DNA of 64,000 nucleotides from an uncultured Bacteroidales bacterium (GCA_902780495.1 CACZFM010000003.1:1-64000), one strand, 5' to 3'; counted from the stretch's first letter, positions 50,301 through 59,898 are shown. Made by a program: numbers and translations. Notes: generated by a model from the sequence alone, not told the origin.

Positions 50301-50402
50301 GACCGTATGACACAATACCGAGACACCTATTACCGTCACCAGCAACAAGAGACCCAGCAAAGATGCCAAGGTGATGCCTGTAATCTTGAGAAATTTCTTC
50401 AT
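47334..50402 (-). CDS. AsmA-family envelope protein, 1022 aa
   Basis: One N-terminal transmembrane helix (ITGITLASLLGLLLLVTVIG) anchors a long periplasmic region rich in beta strands. The AsmA-like start PHHIGTVNLTLFHTFPHFGL with following repeats is typical, as is the C-terminal GASSLSAKDLTLLDGETFTK then IAKLLTFK. By current knowledge of the AsmA/TamB group it may form a groove for lipid transport between membranes. It is co-oriented and close to the lipoprotein gene (6 bases) and M3 peptidase. Full length, no defect. Confidence 0.88.
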   Translation of the reverse strand: MKKFLKITGITLASLLGLLLLVTVIGVSVLCHTVFTPKKLTPLVQQVGDSILLTPHHIGTVNLTLFHTFPHFGLEVEGLYILNPQPGAQSDTLLAAPRVYMGIDVDRYLDDGELAVTSVELLDVVLNAYIDSVGHTNFEPDELFRLSDDDTDDTTALSLPFLVTIDKIAMNTRTLTFLDRRDSLDLRNLSVSLSAAGTADEDLQNISVEIKDLSLGWEELQMAMNGVVTMTQLDTIGMDLKLKSNVIGLATLRKRLPVPYQRLIPAELTMDAEAMLSASVHGAYADSTLFPQVEATLTLTDGEASYKSVPLRLQDINASVTAGIDLMNMQSSAVAVHNLSFRTGQTVLSAKGTVSDLMGDMLLDLAFNGKIRLSDFASFLPERYPVQATFSNVDLKTRIRLSDLTNMRLKRGTTHGELLVQNLSLDTDSLRFSVPEGKLVFDLPAKNNERKKTDFLSACLKVDKLDASMLPMGSVAMGETDIDLCVNDILSSSDLICADLDIRSSHLEGVYNMTDSTGKSTPATARLQRPDLCAYVEYDTKDTTGIPVMTAKIKMANLDAVMDTISLAVANPGIEASIRGGRRDKTQPSIAAALSLSEMKAVCGTLADLSTGSLTVKASARRTNNKENILLEWRPRLDCKVYKALARTSAIEDEVHVPVIDFTYNNREFLINSSRIEMGRSDFSLTGEVHNIGPWLEGKSLLTGQLYFNSSRADINALMSYVSGFGNDEEELNARVDSDEQAEGLLISKEGNPFIVPKGVDLSIETKIDVAEAFGQSVRNLGGHIYVRDGILIMEEVGFVCEAAKMQLTAMYKTPRRNHIFAGFDYHMTDINIASLIDMIPQVDSLLPMLRSFKGEANFHLAAETYLNSHYQLKPSTIRGASSLSAKDLTLLDGETFTKIAKLLTFKKSTENKIDSLSVELSLYKRQLTIYPFLISCDRWLAAVGGQHYLDMTFDYHVNVLRPLYLGVGVSGSFDNLDIKLEKCIYAKDFIPVRTKQLEVQSKDIRKMIRSALEANMERKTK

Positions 50403-50408
50403 ATCCTA

Positions 50409-50855
50409 CTATTTTTTTGTCATCGTGTATGTGCAACCATCGTCTGTTATCTTCATCGTATTCCCGCTGAAATCGAGAATCTCCACCACATAAGGGTAAA
50501 TAATCTCCGTCTCAGTCTCCATCTCAGAGGCATTGATGAGAATAATACGATAGCCGTCACTTATTCTCCAGCCGAACCATCCGTTGCCGTGATAGGATTC
50601 AGTCAACAAATCGTTCTCTTCCACTTCATCCCCTTCATCTACCTGGTAGCCCCACTTGCCGTAGTCCTGACAAGGTTCATCCTGAAAGACGAAGATTAAT
50701 TTGTCTCCTGCTTGGGCGCCGGGTTGCTGCGAGGGTGCCTCCCAACGACCAATCAATTCGGCCTCTGCAACCTCTACTTTCTTTTTCTTTTCACAGCCGG
50801 CAATGACCAATGCCAATACAACAAGCGGCAACAAGAGCCATAGTGTACGTTTCAT
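50409..50855 (-). CDS. lipocalin-like lipoprotein, 148 aa
   Basis: MKRTLWLLLPLVVLALVIAG leads to a lipobox cysteine (AGC), then a short Lys/Glu linker. The mature part begins LIGRWEAPSQQ and ends MKITDDGCTYTMTKK, as in the small lipocalin-like proteins of Bacteroidales that open with (L/I)xGxW. It may bind a small ligand; no more can be said. It lies between ileS (5 bases) and the AsmA-like gene. Confidence 0.75.
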   Translation of the reverse strand: MKRTLWLLLPLVVLALVIAGCEKKKKVEVAEAELIGRWEAPSQQPGAQAGDKLIFVFQDEPCQDYGKWGYQVDEGDEVEENDLLTESYHGNGWFGWRISDGYRIILINASEMETETEIIYPYVVEILDFSGNTMKITDDGCTYTMTKK

Positions 50856-50860
50856 ATTTC

Positions 50861-53800
50861 TTATGCTTTAGTTATTCGGAGTTGAACATTCATATCTTCG
50901 ATGGTGACAGGTTCCTCCACCGCATCCACCATGCGGATATCGGTAGCAAGCACCTGGTTGGCGATATACTCTCCATAGTGCTCCACGGCCGCAGCAATCG
51001 CGTCGTTGCGCACAAACTCAATGCGGATACGGTCGGTTATCTCCAGGCCCGAAGACTTACGGAGATTCTGAATACGGTTAATCAGTTCGCGTGCTATTCC
51101 CTCTTCGCGCAACGCATCCGTGAGTTCGATATCAAGCGCAATAGTCAAGTCGCCGTTGGTCTGTACGAGCCAGCCCGGCATATCTTCGGTAAGGATTTCC
51201 ACATCCTCTGCCACCAGTTCGTAGCCATTGAGGGTGAACGTCCCCTGTTGCTCGAAAGCGGATATATCGTCCTGCGACATGGCAGCGATAGCGGCCGCCA
51301 GTTCTTTCATCCGTCCGCCCACTTTCTTACCCAACACTTTGAAGGCAGGTTTGATTTTCTTGACGAGACGAATCTCCGATTGGTCAGCCATCGTGACTAC
51401 CAATTCCTTGATATTCACCTCTGACTTGATGAGATTCTCTGCTCTTTGGAGGGCTTCCAACGACTGGCGGTCATGCACAGGCACCAGTGCTTTCTGCAGA
51501 GGCTGACGGACGTTCTTTTCTGCCTTCTTACGCAAGGCAAGAATAGTGGAGGTGGTCTGTTGTGCCAATGCCATAGAGCGTTCCAAATCAAGGTCTATAC
51601 AACTTTCGTCCACTTCCGGCCAAGTGCTCAAATGCACGGTTTCACCGACTAAATCACGATAGAGACGGTCAGCATAGAACGGAGCATTGGGCGCCATTAG
51701 TTGTGCTACGACGCAAAGACAGGTATAAAGCGTGTCATACGCTGCCTGCTTGTCCTCATCCATCTTGCCACCCCAGAAACGTTTACGGTTGAGACGGACA
51801 TACCAGTTACTGAGGTCGTCCTGTACAAAATCGGATATAGCGCGTCCGGCTTTGGTAGGCTCATACGCCTCGTATGCTGCGGTGACCTCCTTGATAAGTG
51901 AATTGAGTTTCGAAAGTATCCACCTGTCTATCTCCGAGTAGGCAGAGATAGGCTTTGCCTGTCGGTCGGCCTGGTATTGCCAGCCATCCACATTGGCATA
52001 CAAAGCGAAGAAACTATAGGTGTTATAGAGCGTTCCGAAGAACTTGCGCCGAACTTCGTCCACACCTTCAGGGTCGAACTTAAGATTTTCCCAAGGTGAT
52101 GAGTTGGTAAGCATATACCAACGTACGGCATCCGCACCATAGGTAGCCAGCGCGCCAAAGGGATCTACGGCATTGCCCAAGCGTTTGGACATCTTGTTGC
52201 CTTTCTTATCCAAGACAAGGCCGTTGGATATGACATTCTTATACGCCACACTTCCCTCAATCATGGTATGAATGGCATGTAAGGTAAAGAACCAACCACG
52301 CGTCTGATCCACTCCTTCGGAGATGAAGTCGGCAGTACGTGGCAAGTCTTGGTTCTCAAAAGGATAGTGATTCTGGGCATAAGGCATAGCACCCGAATCG
52401 AACCATACGTCAATCAGGTCCAGTTCCCGCTTCATCGGTTTGCCGGATGGCGAAACAAGGATGATGCTATCCACATAAGGCCGATGCAAGTCAATGACAG
52501 ACGGGTCGTAGTTGGCGGCTGAATAATCGCCCACCTTGAACTTGGGCCAAGGATTGGCTTTCATAAAGCCCGCCTTGACGGATTTGTCGATTTCCGCAAA
52601 CAATTCTGCAACAGAACCTATGCAAATCTCTTCTTTTCCGTCCTCTGTGCGCCAAATAGGTAATGGTGTCCCCCAATAACGCGAACGGCTAAGATTCCAA
52701 TCGTTAAGGTTCTCTAACCATTTACCAAACCGTCCTGTTCCCGTAGATTCGGGTTGCCAGTTGATGGTATTGTTGAGGCGAATCATCTCCTCACGCGCTT
52801 TGGTGGAACGGATAAACCAAGAGTCTAAGGGATAATAAAGAACCGGTTTGTCAGTACGCCAACAATGCGGATAGGTGTGCACGTGCTTTTCTGTGCGGAA
52901 CATGCGGCCATCCTGCTTCATTTCCAAGCAGAGATGAAGGTCCAATGTCTCCGCCTTGGCAGCGGCATCTTCATCGTACTTGCCATCCACAGTGAACTGC
53001 GGGTCATAGGCATTCTTCACCCAACGGCCTGCATAACGCTCGTAGAGCGAGGCATTGACATTCTGTTTGTACCAAGTCTCATCCAGTTCTTCGGGCAGCC
53101 AGTATTTGCCTGTGAAGTCCACCATCGGACGCGGTCCTTGTTCTTTGGTCTGCATATACAATCCGGGTACACCGGCAGCATCCGCCACTTTCTTGTCGTC
53201 CGCACCAAAGGTGGGAGCGATATGGACGATACCTGTACCGTCTTCGGTGGTGACGTAGTCACCGGGGATGATACGGAAGGCTCCTTCTCCAGGATTCACC
53301 CAAGGGAAGAGTTGGTCGTAATGCAACCCGACAAGTTCCTGTCCTTTGCCACGCCAGATGATAACCGGCTCAAGTTGGTTGCCATCGGCATCCGTGGCAC
53401 AGAGTTCTTTCTTATAAGCATCCAAACGTGCCTCGGCAAGAATGATGCTATATCCGTCTTGTTGCACTTCCACATAATCAATCTTCGGTCCCACACAAAG
53501 GGCGGTATTAGAAGGGAGTGTCCAAGGTGTGGTGGTCCAAGCTATGACATAGCGATCGGTGCCGGTGATACGGAAACGGACCGTGCAAGTGAGGTCTTTC
53601 ACGTCACGATAACAACCGGGTTGGTTGAGTTCGTGACTGCTCAGTCCCGTTCCTGCAGCAGGTGAATAAGGCTGAATGGTATAACCTTTATACAAATAGC
53701 CTTTCTTGTACAATTCACTCAGTAGATACCAGAGACTTTCGATATACTTGTTGTCGTAGGTGATATATGGATTGTCCAAATCGACCCAATAGCCCATTTT

Positions 53801-54211
53801 CTTGGTGAGGTCGGTCCATTCCGCCGTATATTTCATCACTTCCTTTCGGCAAGCGGCATTGTATTCGTCCACCGATATTTTTTTACCGATATCCTCTTTG
53901 GTGATACCGAGCATTTTCTCCACGCCCAGTTCCACGGGCAATCCGTGCGTATCCCATCCGGCTTTGCGGCGCACCTCAAAGCCACGCATGGTCTTGTAAC
54001 GGCAGAACGTATCCTTGATGGTACGGGCCAAGACGTGGTGGATACCGGGTTTCCCGTTAGCGGAAGGAGGTCCCTCGAAGAAAAGGAATGGTGTATGCCC
54101 CTCACGGGTCTTAACCGATTGTGTGAACAAGTCTTCTGATTCCCATTGTGCGAGAATCCCGTCAGCAACCTGACTAAGGTTGAGTTGTTTATACTCTTTG
54201 AACTTTTTCAT
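50861..54211 (-). CDS. ileS: isoleucyl-tRNA synthetase
   Basis: The 1116-residue class I synthetase attaches isoleucine to tRNA-Ile. It has PSANGKPGIHHVLARTIKD as the HIGH-type motif near residue 55 and KMSKRLGN as KMSKS, an editing domain between them, and no C-terminal zinc finger. The wording of the N-terminal motif (GxHHV) and the length fit the eukaryote-like type 2 IleRS, which is the usual form in Bacteroidota and tends to be mupirocin-tolerant. Its start base is shared with the stop of malQ, so translation may be coupled. Confidence 0.95.
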   Translation of the reverse strand: MKKFKEYKQLNLSQVADGILAQWESEDLFTQSVKTREGHTPFLFFEGPPSANGKPGIHHVLARTIKDTFCRYKTMRGFEVRRKAGWDTHGLPVELGVEKMLGITKEDIGKKISVDEYNAACRKEVMKYTAEWTDLTKKMGYWVDLDNPYITYDNKYIESLWYLLSELYKKGYLYKGYTIQPYSPAAGTGLSSHELNQPGCYRDVKDLTCTVRFRITGTDRYVIAWTTTPWTLPSNTALCVGPKIDYVEVQQDGYSIILAEARLDAYKKELCATDADGNQLEPVIIWRGKGQELVGLHYDQLFPWVNPGEGAFRIIPGDYVTTEDGTGIVHIAPTFGADDKKVADAAGVPGLYMQTKEQGPRPMVDFTGKYWLPEELDETWYKQNVNASLYERYAGRWVKNAYDPQFTVDGKYDEDAAAKAETLDLHLCLEMKQDGRMFRTEKHVHTYPHCWRTDKPVLYYPLDSWFIRSTKAREEMIRLNNTINWQPESTGTGRFGKWLENLNDWNLSRSRYWGTPLPIWRTEDGKEEICIGSVAELFAEIDKSVKAGFMKANPWPKFKVGDYSAANYDPSVIDLHRPYVDSIILVSPSGKPMKRELDLIDVWFDSGAMPYAQNHYPFENQDLPRTADFISEGVDQTRGWFFTLHAIHTMIEGSVAYKNVISNGLVLDKKGNKMSKRLGNAVDPFGALATYGADAVRWYMLTNSSPWENLKFDPEGVDEVRRKFFGTLYNTYSFFALYANVDGWQYQADRQAKPISAYSEIDRWILSKLNSLIKEVTAAYEAYEPTKAGRAISDFVQDDLSNWYVRLNRKRFWGGKMDEDKQAAYDTLYTCLCVVAQLMAPNAPFYADRLYRDLVGETVHLSTWPEVDESCIDLDLERSMALAQQTTSTILALRKKAEKNVRQPLQKALVPVHDRQSLEALQRAENLIKSEVNIKELVVTMADQSEIRLVKKIKPAFKVLGKKVGGRMKELAAAIAAMSQDDISAFEQQGTFTLNGYELVAEDVEILTEDMPGWLVQTNGDLTIALDIELTDALREEGIARELINRIQNLRKSSGLEITDRIRIEFVRNDAIAAAVEHYGEYIANQVLATDIRMVDAVEEPVTIEDMNVQLRITKA

Positions 54212-56802
54212 TATCTGATTCGGGTCAAATTTCTCATTTCTTCATTAAATCCATCCTCTTTGAGCAATTTCTCCAGCGTGAGGTGCATCCGATAGTTCCA
54301 GAAGTGTTTGGGATTACTGGGCACATTGATACGGTCAGCATGTGCATCGGGCAAGCGGAGTTGGCCGTCCATCGCGAACCAGTCCTGCAAGGGCAGAATA
54401 ACCCACATGGCAGGTGAATAGAGGTGCTGTACAAGGATGGAACGTGCCACATCGGGTGTCAATTCATAGGGTGCCTCACCCCAATAGCCGAGTTGGTCGT
54501 TATAGAAACGCTGTGTCACATTGCGGTCTTCCTCCCACCACGCACGAAGCGGATTGGTGTCATGCGTACCTGTGGTGCAGACACTGAGATAGGGAGCATC
54601 GGCAGGGTGCGCGAACTGAATCTGCGGATTCTTCGGCATACGCTGAATTTCCAAGGAGAGAATGCGCAGGCGGTGCATCACATCCGGCACACAAGCAGGC
54701 ACCATGCCAAGGTCTTCGCCGCAGCAGAGCATTCCTGTAGAATGGATGAGTGTCGGCAGTTTCTTCATTGCAGACTGCCACCAGAAATCGTTGTGGCGGC
54801 GGTAGAAATAGTCATTGTATATATCTGCCAGCACACGGCGTTGGTCGTCATAGAGTTCGCGATAACTGAAACTCTGGAACATGGACACACGGGGATGGAG
54901 CATTTCCGGACGAGTCTGGTCGCGCACAAAGAGCACTTCCGCGTGCAACAGATACAATCCGTCGCGCAATGCATTCCGGCGGTTCTCGTCAATGCCGAGT
55001 TGTTCACCTTGATTGTCAAAATAGGCTTCAATCTTGCGCTGTGTGTCAAATTCAGGACGGAAGAAATAGACATATCCGTCATTGGTCTGGAGGAAGACAT
55101 TCTTGGCAATATCTATATTCTCGCCAAACACATCCCACAGGAAATTGGAGCGGATGTAAGGTTTGGTCATGCGGTCTTCGTCCAATTTGACACCCATGTT
55201 CCAGAGGTCTTGCAACGAATAGGGCAAGGCAGGCTGGAAGTGTCCGCACAGCCCCCATACATCGGTCTTGCGCATCTGCCAGATACGGAAGAAGCCAAGG
55301 ATATGGTCAATACGGTATGCATCAAAATAGTCCTGCATCTTCTGGAAGCGGCGGCGCCACCACGCGTAGTTATCTTCCGCCATCTTGTCCCAGTTATAGG
55401 TAGGGAAGCCCCAGTTCTGACCGGAGATGGAGAAATCGTCAGGCGGCGCACCGGCAGAGGCATTCAGATTGAAGAGTTCGGGCTGCTCGTGCGCATCCAC
55501 CGAAAGCGGAGAGATGCCAATAGGTATATCGCCTTTCAGTGCCACGCCAAGGCTGTGCACGTATGCAACGGCTTCGCGCAACTGCTTGTCGGCATGGTAT
55601 TGCAAGAAGCAGTAGAAAGCCTCCGGATGTTTGTCGCGCTTGGAGAGAAACTTGGCATACGGCATAAGCCAATCGCTGTTCTTGTTCACGAAAGCTCGGT
55701 AACTTTCCGTCTCTTGCAATGCTTTTGCCTCGCGTTTATAGAGCGAGAGGAAGAACTTCATCTTGAGGTCATAGACATGCTGATAATCGGCAATCGTTCC
55801 GGCGTTGAGTTCCTGTTGCTCCGCTTCATAGCGTTTCTTTTCAGGAGCCGTCAGTTTGCCCATGGCAGGGATATTCAGATAAACGGGATGCAACGCAAAG
55901 ACACTGACTGCATTGTAAGGATAGGAATCCAGATTGGTATGCGTCAGGGTGGTGTCGTTAATCGGCAGCATCTGAATCATCTTCAGTCCGGTAAGTTGTG
56001 CCCATTCACCAAGCGTTTTAAGGTCACTGTATTCACCGATACCGAAGTCTTTCTCCGTGCGCAGCGAGAAGAGAGGTACAGCCACACCGGCTCCGCGAAA
56101 ATGCGGCTGCGTACGGCGGAAAGCACGGTCGTTCTGCATGATACTCATATTTTTCTGCATCCCCCATATCTGGCGGTTTTCACCCCACTCCAGGTCTTGC
56201 ACGGCACCTGTCTGCAGGTCGTAGATGCAGTATTTGTACTCGATGACGCCTGTTTCTTTCACCAGCACACTGTTTTCGAATTTCGGGAACGCGCTGTCTT
56301 TCAGGCGCAACATGCGTTCGGGGTTCCAGTCTCCCAGTTCGGGCACATTACCCATTACGCCAACGCCCTGCGAGGGCAGTATCTGCGGCAGGTCGATGGA
56401 GAAAAGGATATTGCGTTTGGCGGCACGCCCTTTCGGTGCGTTCTCCGGACGGCGCAAGAAGAGTGCTTTTTGAAAGGCCGTTGTGCGGAACGGCTGGTCT
56501 CCATCTTCATGCTGCCAGAAATCGCGGACGGTGATATTGTTTCCAAGTCCTTTCAGGCTGATGCGGCGTGGTTCACCGGCTTCGTAGATATACGCTCCGT
56601 CACCGATGCGGATGGCGTATTTGTATTCCAGCTCTTGAACAAAATCGCCAACCTCTTCCTTGCGTGTCCAGAAGTCGGGTCCCTGACAATTGAGCAGCAA
56701 GGGTGTTTGTTCTGTCCAGCCGAGGATGGATTCTTTCGTCTCAATAATGCACAAACTTTGTCCGTATTCGCAACGGTAGTTGATTTGGAAAGTCAAATTC
56801 AT
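54211..56802 (-). CDS. malQ: 4-alpha-glucanotransferase with two N-terminal starch-binding domains
   Basis: The 863-residue GH77 enzyme disproportionates maltodextrins. Residues ~1-110 and ~125-235 are two CBM20-type domains (FQINYRCEYGQSLCIIETKE; LFSIDLPQILPSQGVGVMGN). The catalytic domain follows, with the nucleophile in DAYRIDHILGFFRIW, the acid/base in CCGEDLGMVPACV and CTTGTHDTNPLRAWWEE after it. This tandem-CBM20 layout resembles plant DPE2 and is common in Bacteroidales glycogen operons. It has no signal peptide, so it acts in the cytoplasm. It heads the run malQ-ileS-lipoprotein-asmA-M3-membrane protein. Confidence 0.95.
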   Translation of the reverse strand: MNLTFQINYRCEYGQSLCIIETKESILGWTEQTPLLLNCQGPDFWTRKEEVGDFVQELEYKYAIRIGDGAYIYEAGEPRRISLKGLGNNITVRDFWQHEDGDQPFRTTAFQKALFLRRPENAPKGRAAKRNILFSIDLPQILPSQGVGVMGNVPELGDWNPERMLRLKDSAFPKFENSVLVKETGVIEYKYCIYDLQTGAVQDLEWGENRQIWGMQKNMSIMQNDRAFRRTQPHFRGAGVAVPLFSLRTEKDFGIGEYSDLKTLGEWAQLTGLKMIQMLPINDTTLTHTNLDSYPYNAVSVFALHPVYLNIPAMGKLTAPEKKRYEAEQQELNAGTIADYQHVYDLKMKFFLSLYKREAKALQETESYRAFVNKNSDWLMPYAKFLSKRDKHPEAFYCFLQYHADKQLREAVAYVHSLGVALKGDIPIGISPLSVDAHEQPELFNLNASAGAPPDDFSISGQNWGFPTYNWDKMAEDNYAWWRRRFQKMQDYFDAYRIDHILGFFRIWQMRKTDVWGLCGHFQPALPYSLQDLWNMGVKLDEDRMTKPYIRSNFLWDVFGENIDIAKNVFLQTNDGYVYFFRPEFDTQRKIEAYFDNQGEQLGIDENRRNALRDGLYLLHAEVLFVRDQTRPEMLHPRVSMFQSFSYRELYDDQRRVLADIYNDYFYRRHNDFWWQSAMKKLPTLIHSTGMLCCGEDLGMVPACVPDVMHRLRILSLEIQRMPKNPQIQFAHPADAPYLSVCTTGTHDTNPLRAWWEEDRNVTQRFYNDQLGYWGEAPYELTPDVARSILVQHLYSPAMWVILPLQDWFAMDGQLRLPDAHADRINVPSNPKHFWNYRMHLTLEKLLKEDGFNEEMRNLTRIR

Positions 56803-57238
56803 AGTAATATTGGGTTTTGTTAATATGCTATTTGTGGTTTTCGTTAATGTCTATTCTGGCAATGTATTAAATCGGCGGCAAAGATACTGCTTTTTTTTGA
56901 TATATGCAAGAAAAATCAGAGATTTTTGGTTGAAAGTTTAAAGCCATATTCATTCTCGGTCCGTTTTCGGTCCAATCTCGGTCCATTTTCGGTATCATAT
57001 TTTTTAATTGGTGTGTGTGTTTGACACATACCCCTCCATATATAAAGCAAAAAAAGGGGCAAATCTATCACCTGAAATGCAACTTTTTTGCATTTTTGTT
57101 GCATTTTCTTTGCAACGCAATGATTGTCAGCAACAGAGAAGATTACTGCCACTCATGAACAGGACGGATCTTTATATCCCAACCCTCATAAGTGGTGTCT
57201 TCATTCGTGTGGTCAGTCAATTGGGATTTGAGCAAGCG
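56803..57238. other. gap with malQ promoter and short repeats, no gene
   Basis: The left part holds the malQ promoter. At 56958-56995 CGGTCC(A/G)TTTT-type words repeat about four times. Runs of TTTTTGCAT-like sequence follow at 57080-57115. The right end (57221-57238) is the first part of the block repeated at 58.6 and 60.1 kb. I find no credible coding frame. Confidence 0.5.
56878..56909 (-). promoter_or_regulatory. malQ promoter
   Basis: TATCTTTGC (56878-56886) and TTGCATATATC (about 56899-56909) on the minus strand, with a leader of ~70 bases. Confidence 0.7.
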
Positions 57239-58435
57239 CTAATACAAGAAACCGAAGAGCCAGAGAGGAATTTTGTTGCCTAAAGCATATTCAATACCAT
57301 CGGCTGCAATGAAAGCATTAGGAATATCTGCAATCTGTTTGCCGTCTTTCGATTGACCGCCTACTTCAATAGTATATGTCCGGTCAATCAGGAAATCCCC
57401 CTGTTTAGCATATTCGACCTGGTGATGATAAGCCAATTGGTTCACGAAGAATGTTTCCCTCTCTGTGCCGGTTTCCACATTTGTAAGCGATAAAGCATGC
57501 AATAGATTACAGTTCTCCATATAAATCTTATCCGGCTTCTGCATTCGTTTGAGATTTTGCGCATCGCTATATAATAAATTTAGCAGTTTAGCTCTATTCA
57601 GATGTGCCAGATAAGTGACAATCGTATTCCTATTCAGTTCTGCCGTCTGCGCCATTTTGCTAATATCCACTGTAAACGGGACACCACTGCTGACAACAGA
57701 TAACAAACTACGCAACTTGCGTACATTAGCAATATCAACATTACCCAACTGCGGCAACTCAATCTCCAGAATGAGACTAACAACCTTCTGTACTTGTGTC
57801 AGATAATCTATGTTTTTCTCCAGGAAGAACGGATAATAGCCCTCATGCAAATAACTGTCAAAATATTTCAAAGGTTTGCACACCTTAAGCACATTTTCAG
57901 AAACACTCAAAGGGTGTTGTAAAAGTTCTTCCAAAGAGAGAACAGGGAAAGAAATATCTTCCTTAAAAAGCAGGTATTCGCGGAAGGAAAGCCCCTGCAT
58001 GTTATAACTCACACAGCGGCGCGACAGATCTGCTTCGGCATTGAGGATATTTAATAGCGAAGAGCCTGTAAAGATGATTTGCAAATCAGGAAAACCGTCA
58101 TAGATATTCTTAATTTCCCGACTCCATCCCTCGTATTTATGCACTTCATCAAAACACAAGCATTTACCACCTTTCTTATGGAATTCTTCTGCTAAGTCAA
58201 TCAAACTATGGCGCGAGAAATAGAGATGATCCAAACTGGCATACAAGGCAATCGTCGGATCTGTTCCGTATGTTTCCTTGATATGCTGTAGCAGCATGGT
58301 TGTTTTTCCGACACCACGTGCGCCCCGGATGGCAAGAAGCCTTGCCTCCCAATTAATTTCATCCATTAAACTGCGTTTGTACCGGGATTCAACATGTGAT
58401 AACAAACGCAAATGTTGTGCCTGTAACTGTTCCAT
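57239..58435 (-). CDS. AAA-type ATPase, DUF4143-like, copy 1
   Basis: The 398-residue protein has Walker A GARGVGKTTM (38-47), Walker B CLCFDEVHKYEGW and the AAA_14 segment IIFTGSSLLNI. A linker (FTVDISKMAQTAELNRNTIV) and a C-terminal nuclease-like part with DFLIDRTYTIEVGGQSK follow, ending KIPLWLFGFLY. The last eight residues are the same as in its paralogue at 58693-59898. The EVGGxSK wording replaces the usual ExK of DUF4143. These ATPases are common in Bacteroidales in several copies and have no firm function. It has its own promoter at 58493-58502. Confidence 0.85.
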   Translation of the reverse strand: MEQLQAQHLRLLSHVESRYKRSLMDEINWEARLLAIRGARGVGKTTMLLQHIKETYGTDPTIALYASLDHLYFSRHSLIDLAEEFHKKGGKCLCFDEVHKYEGWSREIKNIYDGFPDLQIIFTGSSLLNILNAEADLSRRCVSYNMQGLSFREYLLFKEDISFPVLSLEELLQHPLSVSENVLKVCKPLKYFDSYLHEGYYPFFLEKNIDYLTQVQKVVSLILEIELPQLGNVDIANVRKLRSLLSVVSSGVPFTVDISKMAQTAELNRNTIVTYLAHLNRAKLLNLLYSDAQNLKRMQKPDKIYMENCNLLHALSLTNVETGTERETFFVNQLAYHHQVEYAKQGDFLIDRTYTIEVGGQSKDGKQIADIPNAFIAADGIEYALGNKIPLWLFGFLY

Positions 58436-58492
58436 AATGAGTTAGTTTTTCATTTCTTAACCATAAGGATACGATTAATTTCATTTTTCGGC

Positions 58493-58502
58493 TGCAAAAT
58501 TA
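58493..58502 (-). promoter_or_regulatory. promoter of ATPase copy 1
   Basis: TAATTTTGCA on the minus strand, preceded by TTGCACAATTC in the -33 region. Confidence 0.65.
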
Positions 58503-58607
58503 CATAAAAATGCTGAATTGTGCAAGCATTTTTATAAAAAAATTGCTTATTCCATTAAGCAAGTGGCATTTTGTAGTATCTTACGGCAAAAATAAACGAA
58601 AAACAAC

Positions 58608-58684
58608 AAAATCCGCTTGCGATGGTGAGCAAGCGGAATAATAGGAAGAAGATCGTTTTATTGGTCTTTCCTTATTGGGATTTG
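58608..58684 (-). repeat. 3'-flank block of ATPase copy 2, repeated at 60.1 kb
   Basis: The block contains a hairpin CCGCTTGC/GCAAGCGG (58613-58620 with 58629-58636) that terminates leftward transcription, plus 45 bases (58640-58684) identical to 60103-60147. It directly follows the stop of the ATPase at 58693. Confidence 0.75.
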
Positions 58685-58692
58685 GGCAAGTG

Positions 58693-59898
58693 CTAATATA
58701 GAAATCCGAAGAGCCAGAGAGGAATCTTATTGACATCTCCAATTAAGGTATTGTCCACAGCCAAAAAACTATTCTGGATGTTTCGTATTTGCTTAAAAGT
58801 CTTTGAGGGACCACCTACTTCTATCGTATATTGTCTATCTATGAGGAAATCGCCGCTCGGAACCAACAGCACATCGATTCCGGAAGCATGAATTTGGTTA
58901 TAAAAGAAAGTTTCACGAATTGTTCCGATATTTGGCGAGGACGCTAAGGAATACATCAAATTAGAATTACCAAGATAGATCTTGTCCGGTTTACGAAGTG
59001 CGCCGATAGAGCGTGGTTGGCGGGAGAGTAACGCCAACAAGCCTGCTTTCTCGAGTGTATAAAGCATGCGTAGCCCTCCCTCACGATTGGTTTCTACCGC
59101 AGCGAATAATTCGGTCATATTGGGCGTCAAAGGCACTGCCTCAGCAAGAACCATGAGTAGCCGCTTCGTCTTCTGGATAGTTGCATAATTGACTTCCTCT
59201 ATAGCAGGCCAGTCACGCTCAAGAACAGTCCATATTGTCTCTTGCAGGCGCTGTTCAAAGCCATCACCTTCTTCTTTGTAGAACGGATAGCAACCACGAT
59301 TGAGGTAACTTTCAAAAAGCGGCTGGATGGTCAATTGTTCCGATATGTCAGAAGCAATATTGATAGAATTGGAGAGTACCTGCTCTAAAGTATAGGTAGG
59401 TAGAACAAGTCCATTCTCAATAGCGATGTACTCACGCAAGGACATGACTTGGAGGGTGTACAAGCGCACGCGGCGGGAGAGGTCAGCGGCTTTCGCGTTG
59501 ATTTGTAACATGCTACTGCCAGTAAAAACGATATGCATTTGTGGGAAATCATCATAGATGTTTTTTATCTCAGTCTGCCAATTTAGATAATGATGTATCT
59601 CGTCTAAAAACAAATGTGTACCACCATGCTGTTGATGATATTCTGCCAAATCATATAGAGAATGTGTTTGAAACCAACCATGGTCGGCACTGGCATACAA
59701 GACCGTTTGTCGATTCGGGAAATGCTCTTTGATATGCTGTAAGACCAAAGTGGTCTTGCCGACTCCTCGGTACCCCCGAATGCCAATAAGACGATTATCC
59801 CAATTTATTTGACCATACAAATACCGATGAAAGATAGTTGTGGTCATTAGCAAACGACTTGCCATTGCTTGCCGCAAAACAGAAATGTCTTCTACCAT
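58693..59898 (-). CDS. AAA-type ATPase, DUF4143-like, copy 2
   Basis: The 401-residue paralogue of the ATPase at 57239-58435 has Walker A GYRGVGKTTL (42-51), Walker B HLFLDEIHHYLNW and IVFTGSSMLQI, and DFLIDRQYTIEVGGPSK near the end, closing KIPLWLFGFLY. The two are alike throughout but clearly diverged, so the duplication is old, whereas their 3' flank is copied almost without change. It stands behind a consensus promoter. Role unknown; proposals for the family include anti-phage or toxin-type ATPases, which the sequence alone cannot settle. Confidence 0.85.
   Translation of the reverse strand: MVEDISVLRQAMASRLLMTTTIFHRYLYGQINWDNRLIGIRGYRGVGKTTLVLQHIKEHFPNRQTVLYASADHGWFQTHSLYDLAEYHQQHGGTHLFLDEIHHYLNWQTEIKNIYDDFPQMHIVFTGSSMLQINAKAADLSRRVRLYTLQVMSLREYIAIENGLVLPTYTLEQVLSNSINIASDISEQLTIQPLFESYLNRGCYPFYKEEGDGFEQRLQETIWTVLERDWPAIEEVNYATIQKTKRLLMVLAEAVPLTPNMTELFAAVETNREGGLRMLYTLEKAGLLALLSRQPRSIGALRKPDKIYLGNSNLMYSLASSPNIGTIRETFFYNQIHASGIDVLLVPSGDFLIDRQYTIEVGGPSKTFKQIRNIQNSFLAVDNTLIGDVNKIPLWLFGFLY

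Noticed and set aside
54424..56823. Very long plus-strand frame (about 800 codons) opposite malQ
   Set aside because: It is a shadow of malQ; the minus strand encodes complete CBM20 and GH77 motifs, and the plus reading has no recognisable domain.
57239..59898. Transposase pair of the ATPase type (IstB-like)
   Set aside because: Walker motifs are followed by DUF4143-like nuclease parts and not by IstB features; no IstA or terminal repeats are seen.
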